A stretch of DNA of 5,013 nucleotides from Alphaproteobacteria bacterium (lineage in GTDB: Bacteria; Pseudomonadota; Alphaproteobacteria; Rhizobiales; Xanthobacteraceae), in the NCBI GenBank assembly GCA_005884855.1, contig VAZS01000136.1:1-5013 (forward strand), written 5' to 3'. A program made the translations under genes and the position numbers. This document shows, piece by piece, positions 1-5,013 of this stretch; position 1 is the stretch's first letter, and the number at the start of each line of letters is the position of its first letter. The notes under the pieces are model-generated. The model was not told where the DNA came from, searched no databases, and saw only the letters and a list, made by a program, of their open reading frames with translations.

Positions 1-680
1 GGAAGCGGCGCCGCCGGCGGCGCGGCCGGTCCGGCGAACCGCGCGAAGGCGGCCCTGGCCGTGATCACACCGAGGCCCCGCGGATTCCGTTTGAAGCGGC
101 TGCTATTCCCGGCGTCATTGTCGAAGAAAGCGAATCCGAGGACGAGGAGGCCGATGAGCAGCCCGGCTTGATCCGTACCGAACAGGCCGCAGGCGGCGAG
201 CGGCGGCCCCGACGCCGCGGACGCCGCGGTGGACGCCGCCGGCGCGGCGGGACTGAGGATGGTCTTGCTGGATCAATCGCCGACGAGCTCGGACCGGCCT
301 CGATGTCGGAAGCATCGAGCGTGGTCGCCGATTTCGACGGCAATTCGACCGAGCCGTCCACGCCGACACCCCAACCTGAACCTGTTGCAGCCGCGCCCGA
401 GCAACATCAGGTGGATCGCGGCCGAGAGGAACCGGCGCGTGCGACACCCGAAGTGGAGACCGCTCAGGAAGCCGAAAGGGCTGCTCGGCGCCGTTCCACC
501 GTGCGCGAGAAGGTGAGCTTCCTCGCAGATGCCCACCAGCCAGCGGCAGCAGCACCGGCGTCCCCCAGCCCGGCACCTGAACCGGCACCCGCTCCAACAG
601 CACCACCTGCCGAGACAATCAGCGAGCCCCAACCGCGCCGCGCGGGCTGGTGGTCGCGGCGATTCGGCGGCGGCGAATAA
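1..680 (+). CDS. rne: Ribonuclease E, C-terminal part (5'-truncated by window edge)
   Basis: The frame is open from the window edge (first whole codon at 3) to TAA at 678-680, giving the last 225 residues of a longer protein. It is low-complexity and shows no globular domain: an Arg block at the very start (KRRRRRRGR), an acidic patch near residues 41-54 (EESESEDEEADEQ), a second Arg/Gly block at about 65-83, a Pro/Ala/Glu-rich linker, and a C-terminus containing RAGWWSRRFGGGE. RNase E is the endonuclease that starts mRNA decay and processes rRNA. Its disordered tail binds RNA and degradosome partners, and in Caulobacter a terminal GWW motif is known to bind PNPase. The match of a basic/acidic disordered tail with a terminal GWW (residues 215-217, bases 645-653) is the basis for the call. 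The catalytic S1/DNase I-like half is not in the window. Another Arg-rich RNA-binding protein is possible but less likely. Confidence 0.82.
   Translation, partial: KRRRRRRGRSGEPREGGPGRDHTEAPRIPFEAAAIPGVIVEESESEDEEADEQPGLIRTEQAAGGERRPRRRGRRGGRRRRGGTEDGLAGSIADELGPASMSEASSVVADFDGNSTEPSTPTPQPEPVAAAPEQHQVDRGREEPARATPEVETAQEAERAARRRSTVREKVSFLADAHQPAAAAPASPSPAPEPAPAPTAPPAETISEPQPRRAGWWSRRFGGGE
211..249 (+). repeat. In-frame 9-base repeats encoding an Arg/Gly RNA-binding block
   Basis: GACGCCGCG occurs at 211-219 and again directly at 220-228. After a 3-base spacer, a one-mismatch copy (GACGCCGCC) lies at 232-240, followed by the related GGCGCGGCG at 241-249. The unit is a multiple of three, so gain or loss of a copy keeps the rne frame. 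It encodes an RRG-type run (RRRGRRGGRRRRGG), plausibly one of the tail's RNA-binding sites. It probably arose by slippage in very GC-rich sequence. Confidence 0.6.
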
Positions 681-695
681 GAACTTGAGAAACGC

Positions 696-726
696 AAAAC
701 CGCCCGGCAAAACCGGGCGGTTTTTT
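696..726. terminator. Rho-independent terminator, probably bidirectional, between rne and dctA
   Basis: An 8-bp perfect GC stem, CCGCCCGG (700-707) with CCGGGCGG (713-720), closes a 5-base CAAAA loop. It can extend by four A-T pairs (696-699 with 721-724). On the plus strand it is followed by six T (721-726), 16 bases after the rne stop at 680. Read on the minus strand, the same stem lies about 22 bases past the dctA stop and is followed by four T, so it can also end dctA transcripts, though with a shorter T-tract. Confidence 0.92.
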
Positions 727-741
727 CGTTTCGGTAAGGGC

Positions 742-2061
742 CTAACCCGTACTGATGGCGGTTTCCACGTCGGACGGGTCGATCTGTTTCTTGAGGTTGA
801 CGTGCAGCTTCTCGTAGTCGAGTTCGCCCTCCCACCATGAGACAAACACCGTGGCAATGCCGTTGCCGGTGATGTTGGTGAGCGCGCGGACCTCGCTCAT
901 GAACTTGTCCACGGAAAACACGATCGCCATACCTGGCACCAGCACCGGATTGACGACCGTCAGCGTCGCCGCCAGCGTGATGAAGCCCGCGCCGGTCACC
1001 CCGCTCGCTCCTTTCGAGGTCAGCATGGCGACAATCAGGATGGTCGCCTGCTGACTGAACGAAAGATCGACCCCGAGCGCCTGGGCGATGAACAAGGTAG
1101 CCAGGGTCATATAGATGTTGGTGCCGTCCAGGTTGAACGAGTAGCCCGTCGGCACCACTAACCCCACCACGGGCTTGGAGCAGCCAAGCCGCTCAAGCTT
1201 TTCCATCAACTGCGGCAGCGCGCTTTCCGATGAACTGGTGCCGAGCACGATCAGCAGTTCATCCTTGATGTAGGCGATAAACCTGAAGATGCTAAAGCCG
1301 ACAAACCTCGCGATCAGACCGAGCACAACAAACACGAACAGCGCCGCGGTCGCATAGAAAACGGCAATCAGCCCGACCAGATTGCCAAGCGCGGCGGGCC
1401 CATATTTGCCAATCGTATAAGCCATCGCACCGAACGCGCCGATCGGCGCCGCCTTCATGACGATGGCGATTACGCCGAACACTCCATGCGCCGTGTCATC
1501 GATGATGTCGCGCAAGCGGTGGCCGCGTTCGCCGAGCGCCATCAGCGCAAATCCGAACAGGATTGCGAACAGTAAAACCTGGAGAATGTCGCCCCTCGCC
1601 AGCGCGCCGACCACGCTGTCGGGAATGATGTTGAGGACGAAATCGACCGACTTCTGCGCTTCCGCCTGCTTGACGTAAGTGGCGACGGCCGCCGCGTCAG
1701 GCTTGGCGGCGAGCCCGTGACCTACCGGGATCAGATTGCCCACGATCAGGCCAAGGATCAGCGCGAAGGAGGAAACGACTTCAAAATAAACCAGCGCCTT
1801 GACGCCGACGCGGCCCACCTTGCGCGCGTCCTGAATATGCGCGATGCCGGACACAACCGTGCAGAAGATGATCGGAGCGATCACCATCTTGATCAGTTTG
1901 ATGAAACCGTCGCCGAGCGCCTTGATCCAGTCGTTGGTGGCGAAATCAGGCCAGAGCCAGCCCACAATCACACCGATGATGATGGCGGTCAGCACCTGGA
2001 GATAAAGGATTTTATACCAGGGTTTCGCCGCGGGAGCCCCCGCTCTGATTTCAGCCGCCAT
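742..2061 (-). CDS. dctA: C4-dicarboxylate transporter DctA (DAACS family)
   Basis: Inner-membrane symporter that imports succinate, fumarate and malate with cations. The 439 residues match the usual DctA length (about 430-450). Features in family order: TM1 about 17-37, TM2 47-72, TM3 84-112, TM4 158-178, TM5 195-218, TM6 226-252; hairpin HP1 with the serine-rich GTSSSES motif (274-280); TM7 with NLDGT (310-314); hairpin HP2 with [12 protein letters not shown] (349-360); and TM8 with [12 protein letters not shown] (389-400). By alignment to GltPh, the substrate-carboxylate Arg is R392, while the Asp and Thr that contact the amino group of aspartate are replaced by S389 and A393. That pattern is typical of DctA and argues against a glutamate/aspartate carrier. 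The ATG at 2061-2059 has a good Shine-Dalgarno sequence and no competing nearby start. The gene converges on rne and follows the aminotransferase in the same direction after 197 bases. No DctB/DctD regulator genes are in the window. Confidence 0.95.
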   Translation of the reverse strand: MAAEIRAGAPAAKPWYKILYLQVLTAIIIGVIVGWLWPDFATNDWIKALGDGFIKLIKMVIAPIIFCTVVSGIAHIQDARKVGRVGVKALVYFEVVSSFALILGLIVGNLIPVGHGLAAKPDAAAVATYVKQAEAQKSVDFVLNIIPDSVVGALARGDILQVLLFAILFGFALMALGERGHRLRDIIDDTAHGVFGVIAIVMKAAPIGAFGAMAYTIGKYGPAALGNLVGLIAVFYATAALFVFVVLGLIARFVGFSIFRFIAYIKDELLIVLGTSSSESALPQLMEKLERLGCSKPVVGLVVPTGYSFNLDGTNIYMTLATLFIAQALGVDLSFSQQATILIVAMLTSKGASGVTGAGFITLAATLTVVNPVLVPGMAIVFSVDKFMSEVRALTNITGNGIATVFVSWWEGELDYEKLHVNLKKQIDPSDVETAISTG

Positions 2062-2069
2062 GATATTTA

Positions 2070-2075
2070 CTCCCC
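2070..2075 (-). promoter_or_regulatory. Ribosome binding site of dctA
   Basis: On the minus strand GGGGAG lies 8 bases (TAAATATC) before the ATG at 2061. Strength and spacing are near ideal and fix the dctA start. It is much stronger than the sites before the aminotransferase and M48 genes. Confidence 0.8.
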
Positions 2076-2143
2076 ATCAGAACCGCGATTTGTCCGCCGC
2101 TTCGCCGAGACGGCCGCCCACAGCCATAGCCAAGATCATTTGC

Positions 2144-2157
2144 TTGATTGGAGTCAA
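2144..2157 (-). promoter_or_regulatory. Candidate FNR/FixK-type box upstream of dctA
   Basis: TTGATTGGAGTCAA on the plus strand (TTGACTCCAATCAA on the minus) matches the FNR consensus TTGAT-N4-ATCAA at 9 of 10 defined positions. It fits the rhizobial FixK form TTGA-N6-TCAA exactly. Its centre is about 90 bases upstream of the dctA start, and dctA is the only gene it could serve, since the other flank is the 3' end of the aminotransferase. I could not pair it with a convincing -10 box: the nearest candidate, CTATGG at 2129-2124 on the minus strand, sits somewhat too close for the classic -41.5 arrangement. Binding by an FNR/FixK/CRP-family protein is therefore inferred from the motif alone. 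Confidence 0.42.
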
Positions 2158-2258
2158 TGACGCAGCCCAATCCGGCGCGAATATTGTTAAGGGTAGGCAC
2201 GAGCCTGTCCTTGCTTTGGGTTACCTACTTGGGCAGGGGCCAAGCCCTCGAGAGCGCC

Positions 2259-3446
2259 CTATCCGAGCCACCGCGCGATACGCGCAACCGCCTCCCGCAT
2301 TTCATCGGCCGAACGCGCATAGGAAAAGCGGATGAATTGACGGCCTCGAACCGGATCGAAATCGATACCGGGTGTCGCCGCGACGTGTGCCTGCTCCAGC
2401 ATTTTCTTTGCAAACTCGAAACTGTCAGACGTGAATGCCGATACATCCGCGTATAGGTAAAACGCGCCGTCTGCCGGCAGGAATTTGTCCAGGCCGGCTT
2501 GCGGCAGGCCCTCGATCAGGATGCGGCGGTTCTCCAGGTAGCCGTGTTTCACTCCTTCCATTTCCTGACGGCCTTCGAATGCAGCCTCGGCGGCAATTTG
2601 CGACAGCGTCGGCACCGAAATCGCGAGATTCTGCTGCAGCCGCTCGATCGGCCGCACCAGCGCCTCCGGCGCGACCATCCACCCGACCCGCCAGCCGGTC
2701 ATGCAGAAGTATTTCGAGAACGAATTGATGACGAGCGCATGCGAAGAAAGCTCCGCCGCCGTCACTGCGGGAAACGCATAATCGAGCCCGTGATAGATTT
2801 CGTCGGAAATGAACCGAATGCCCGCCTCTTCCGCGGTTGAGATCAGGCTGGTGAGCGCATCCCTGGACATCATCGTGCCCGTCGGATTGGCGGGGCTTCC
2901 GACCAGGACGCCCTTTAGCGGCCTCTTGCGATGGGCGGCGAGCAACGCCTCACCGGTTAATGCGTGGCGGTTTTCGCTCGATGTCTCGATCAGCACCGGC
3001 TCGCAGCCGAGCGCGGTCAGAATATGCCGGTACGGAGGATAACCGGGAACGGCCACGGCCACGCGATCGCCGGGCTCGAACATGGCCAGAAAAGCCAGGA
3101 TGAACCCGCCCGAGGACCCCGTGGTGATCACGATCCGCTCGGCACCCACCTCGCAGCCATAGGTCTCACCGTAGTGCCTTGCGATACGCTCGCGCAGCGA
3201 GGTAATACCGAGCGCCGAAGTGTAGTCGATCCGCGCGTCGTCGAGCGCGGCTTTGGCGGCCGAAATCGCTGCTCGGGGCGCCGGAGCCGAGGGTTGTCCG
3301 ACCTCCATGTGAATGACATGTCCGCCGGAGGCTTCTATGCGCGCCGCCGCCGCCATCACGTCCATCACCATGAAAGGCGGAACATCGCTTCGGGCCGACG
3401 CCCTCACCAGGTTGTTCGCACGCTCTCTAAGTGTCGCTTCCAGCAT
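2259..3446 (-). CDS. PLP-dependent aminotransferase, class I/II (fold type I)
   Basis: Cytoplasmic enzyme that moves an amino group between an amino acid and a 2-oxoacid using pyridoxal phosphate. The 395 residues are full family length. Visible landmarks: substrate-side MEVGQPSAPAP (47-57) and DYTSALG (74-80); cofactor loop TTGSSGG (108-114); PGYPPY (134-139) with an aromatic to stack on PLP; NPTG (187-190); SDEIYHG with D215 contacting the pyridine nitrogen and Y218; SFSK with the Schiff-base K245; GWRVGW with R253 near the phosphate; and FIRFS with the carboxylate-binding R373. All catalytic positions are intact. The amino donor cannot be told from sequence: an aspartate- or alanine-type enzyme of the AspC-like group is likely. 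The ATG at 3446-3444 gives the longest product but lacks a clear Shine-Dalgarno; Met26, Met28 or Met31 are possible later starts, although Met31 would remove conserved-looking N-terminal residues. It is divergent from the M48 gene and upstream of dctA on the same strand. Confidence 0.93.
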   Translation of the reverse strand: MLEATLRERANNLVRASARSDVPPFMVMDVMAAAARIEASGGHVIHMEVGQPSAPAPRAAISAAKAALDDARIDYTSALGITSLRERIARHYGETYGCEVGAERIVITTGSSGGFILAFLAMFEPGDRVAVAVPGYPPYRHILTALGCEPVLIETSSENRHALTGEALLAAHRKRPLKGVLVGSPANPTGTMMSRDALTSLISTAEEAGIRFISDEIYHGLDYAFPAVTAAELSSHALVINSFSKYFCMTGWRVGWMVAPEALVRPIERLQQNLAISVPTLSQIAAEAAFEGRQEMEGVKHGYLENRRILIEGLPQAGLDKFLPADGAFYLYADVSAFTSDSFEFAKKMLEQAHVAATPGIDFDPVRGRQFIRFSYARSADEMREAVARIARWLG

Positions 3447-3504
3447 CGATATCTGCTATTTCGCCCCGTGCCCCAGACTAGCCGTATTCCACAGTGTTTG
3501 TTAG

Positions 3505-3533
3505 GGCATAGCTCGTAATCGTCCCGCCGCCAA
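3505..3533 (-). promoter_or_regulatory. Possible sigma-70-type promoter for the aminotransferase gene
   Basis: In the 102-base divergent gap, the minus strand carries TTGGCG (3533-3528), 17 bases, then TATGCC (3510-3505). This resembles a -35/-10 pair (4 of 6 and 3 of 6 to consensus) and would leave a leader of about 50 bases. The match is weak and rests on spacing and position. I see no comparably convincing plus-strand pair for the M48 gene in 3447-3548, though a promoter for it must lie there or overlap the aminotransferase 5' end. Confidence 0.28.
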
Positions 3534-3548
3534 TCGCTAAAGAACGCC

Positions 3549-4958
3549 ATGTCGCTCCGCCTCAGGCTACTAAAAAAAGCCTCGACACTGACCACCCTCA
3601 CCACTGCGGCGGCGCTTGCATTGGCGCCAGTCTCCGCGGCGTTTGCAGAGCAAGAAAAGGGCCCGCGGGTGATCCGCGACACCGAGTCCGAGCAATTGCT
3701 GCGCGAATACACCCGGCCGATCCTGCGCGCTGCCGGACTCGAAAAGCAGAACATCCAGGTCGTCATTCTCAACGAGAGTGCTTTCAACGCCTTTGTCGCC
3801 GATGGCCGGCGCATCTTCGTGAACTACGGCGCGATGATGCAGTCCGAGACCCCCAACCAGATCATCGGGGTGCTGGCGCACGAAACCGGGCATCTCGCCG
3901 GCGGTCATCTCGCCAAAATGCGCGAGCAAATGTCGCGGGCGCAGACCCAAATGATCATCGCCATGCTGCTTGGCGCCGGCGCCATGGTGGCGGGCGCGAG
4001 AGGCGGTAGCAGCAATAGTGGGTTGGCCAATGCCGGGGCCGCTGCTATATCCGCTCCGCAGGAAATGATCCGGCGCACGCTGATCTCCTACGTGCGGCAG
4101 CAGGAAGAAAACGCCGACCGGGCAGGAGTGAAGTTTCTGACGGCTAGCGGGCAGTCCGCCAGGGGCATGTACGAGACCTTCAAGCGGTTTACCAACGACG
4201 CGCTGTTCGCCGCGCATGGCGCCGACCCCTATCTACAGTCACATCCGATGCCTGCCGAGCGCGTGGCGGCACTGGAAGAATTGGCGCGCTCAAGTCCCTA
4301 TTGGGACAAGAAGGACGATGCGGCGCTGCAACTGCGCCACGATATGGCGCGGGCGAAAATCTCCGCCTTCATGGAGCGCCAGGATACGCTCTATCGGCGC
4401 TATCCCATGTCGAGCGATACCTTGCCGTCGCGCTACGCGCACGCGATCGCGACCTACCTGCATGGCGATTTGCGCTCCGCGCTCGTCCAGATCGACGGGC
4501 TGATTCAGCTGCAGCCCAACAACCCGTATTTCCATGAATTGCGCGGCCAGGCGCTGCTCGAAGGCGGCAAGCCCGCCGAAGCCATCGCCCCGTTGCGGAA
4601 AGCGGTGCAGCTCTCCAATAATGCGCCGCTCATTGAGATGTTACTTGGGCAAGCGCTCGTCGGAACCACCAACAAGGCCTACACTGAGGAAGCAATTTCG
4701 ATTTTGCGTGCGGCGGTGGCGCGCGAGACCGAGGCGCCGATCGGGTATACCCAACTGGCGATGGCCTACGGCCGAAAGGGAGACTATGCAGAGGCCGACT
4801 TGGCGTCCGCTCAGGCCGCGTATCTTCGCGGCGACAACAAGACGGCGCGCGAACTCGCCTCGCGCGCAAAAACCCGCTTCGCGGTCGGCACGCCTGGATG
4901 GGTCAAGGCCGACGACATTGTTGCTGCAAGGCCGCTACCCGGTCAGACCAGCAACTAG
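3549..4958 (+). CDS. Exported M48-family zinc metalloprotease with C-terminal TPR repeats (BepA/YfgC-like)
   Basis: Periplasmic protease and chaperone of the type that, in E. coli BepA, helps assemble or remove outer-membrane proteins such as LptD; that role is inferred here. The 469 residues begin with a Sec signal peptide: basic n-region RLRLLKK, hydrophobic core about 12-28, and likely cleavage after AFA (33/34). The catalytic motif HETGH (111-115) supplies two zinc-binding His and the Glu base. A hydrophobic helix follows (135-150). The third zinc ligand should be E186 in EENAD (ExxAD, 186-190). SHPMPAERV (231-239) contains H232, at the place of the BepA regulatory 'His switch'. Helical TPR-like repeats fill about 295-445, clearest at 327-358 (ELRGQALLEGGKPAEAIAPL) and 397-428. 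All key residues are intact. The start is set by the signal peptide; only a weak AAAGA (3539-3543) precedes it as ribosome site. It is divergent from the aminotransferase and lacks a strong terminator, so it may be co-transcribed with the next gene. Confidence 0.93.
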   Translation: MSLRLRLLKKASTLTTLTTAAALALAPVSAAFAEQEKGPRVIRDTESEQLLREYTRPILRAAGLEKQNIQVVILNESAFNAFVADGRRIFVNYGAMMQSETPNQIIGVLAHETGHLAGGHLAKMREQMSRAQTQMIIAMLLGAGAMVAGARGGSSNSGLANAGAAAISAPQEMIRRTLISYVRQQEENADRAGVKFLTASGQSARGMYETFKRFTNDALFAAHGADPYLQSHPMPAERVAALEELARSSPYWDKKDDAALQLRHDMARAKISAFMERQDTLYRRYPMSSDTLPSRYAHAIATYLHGDLRSALVQIDGLIQLQPNNPYFHELRGQALLEGGKPAEAIAPLRKAVQLSNNAPLIEMLLGQALVGTTNKAYTEEAISILRAAVARETEAPIGYTQLAMAYGRKGDYAEADLASAQAAYLRGDNKTARELASRAKTRFAVGTPGWVKADDIVAARPLPGQTSN

Positions 4959-4967
4959 AATCAATTT

Positions 4968-4994
4968 GGCCGGCGCAATGTGACCATGCCGGCT
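4968..4994 (+). other. Weak hairpin after the M48 gene
   Basis: GCCGGC at 4969-4974 can pair with GCCGGC at 4988-4993 around a 13-base loop, with G-T wobbles at the ends. No T-run follows, so it does not look like an efficient intrinsic terminator. Read-through into the next gene is plausible. Confidence 0.3.
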
Positions 4995-5002
4995 CTCACC
5001 TA

Positions 5003-5007
5003 GAGGA
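5003..5007 (+). promoter_or_regulatory. Ribosome binding site of a gene starting just beyond the window
   Basis: GAGGA at 5003-5007, within TAGAGGAATTGCA at the right edge, is a good Shine-Dalgarno core. With the usual 6-9 base spacing the start codon would fall at about 5014 or just after. This implies another plus-strand gene about 55 bases after the M48 stop, probably in the same transcript. TTG at 5009-5011 is too close to be the start it serves. Confidence 0.5.
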
Positions 5008-5013
5008 ATTGCA

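Noticed and set aside
273..857. 194-codon minus-strand open frame antisense to rne and overlapping the dctA 3' end
   Set aside because: It runs through the terminator and opposite a GC-rich coding frame, where stops are rare by composition. The product is Arg/Cys/Ser-rich with no family resemblance, so it is a shadow frame.
2131..2146. CAAG-N8-CTTG dyad next to the FNR-like box
   Set aside because: Only four-base arms with no inner symmetry, and no known operator form that I recognise.
2197..2211. Possible sigma-54 element on the minus strand (AGGACAGGCTCGTGC)
   Set aside because: It keeps the GG-N10-GC spacing but matches poorly elsewhere (AGGACA instead of TGGCAC), so chance is the better explanation.
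2195..2214. Possible sigma-54 promoter (GGCAC ... TTGC) on the plus strand upstream of dctA
   Set aside because: The spacing between the GG and GC elements is about five bases too long, and it points away from dctA.
2228..2247. Small hairpins after the aminotransferase stop (CTTGG/CCAAG, GGGC/GCCC)
   Set aside because: Stems of four to five pairs with no T-run are too weak to call an intrinsic terminator.
2060..2456. Plus-strand open frames across the dctA upstream gap and the aminotransferase 3' end (2060-2335, 2148-2456)
   Set aside because: They are short, have no good ribosome site, and read largely through the antisense of the aminotransferase. The protein composition is not gene-like.
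3570..4217. 215-codon minus-strand open frame opposite the M48 protease gene
   Set aside because: It lies wholly antisense to a well-supported protease frame. Its protein is His/Gly/Arg-rich without recognisable motifs, as expected from codon bias of the real gene.

Overview
The window is a GC-rich stretch of ordinary chromosome, most likely from an alphaproteobacterium of the order Hyphomicrobiales (Rhizobiales), probably close to Bradyrhizobium/Rhodopseudomonas. This placement is inferred from the base composition, the Arg- and Pro-rich RNase E tail ending in a Gly-Trp-Trp motif, and the styles of the DctA and M48 proteins. No database search supports it.

Layout: (1) 1-680, plus strand, is the 3' end of a ribonuclease E gene (rne); its catalytic part lies upstream of the window. 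(2) A strong hairpin at 696-726 separates rne from the convergent dctA and can serve both strands. (3) 742-2061, minus strand, is a complete dctA, a C4-dicarboxylate:cation symporter, with a good ribosome binding site. (4) 2062-2258 is a 197-base gap holding the dctA control region, including an FNR/FixK-type dyad at 2144-2157. (5) 2259-3446, minus strand, is a complete fold-type I PLP aminotransferase. (6) 3447-3548 is a 102-base divergent control region. (7) 3549-4958, plus strand, is a complete exported M48 zinc metalloprotease with C-terminal TPR repeats (BepA-like). (8) 4959-5013 has a weak hairpin and a Shine-Dalgarno sequence at the right edge, so another plus-strand gene probably starts just outside the window.

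How the genes fit together: RNase E (RNA degradosome scaffold) and the M48 protease (envelope quality control) are housekeeping genes on the plus strand. The minus-strand pair between them, dctA and the aminotransferase, is metabolic: uptake of succinate, malate and fumarate, and amino-group transfer between amino acids and 2-oxoacids. The 197-base gap and the candidate regulatory dyad suggest that dctA has its own promoter rather than being only co-transcribed with the aminotransferase.

I found no mobile element, CRISPR array, tRNA, rRNA or recognisable novel system. The observation most worth checking is the FNR/FixK-like box upstream of dctA; next are the degradosome-type GWW motif and the in-frame 9-base repeats in the RNase E tail.
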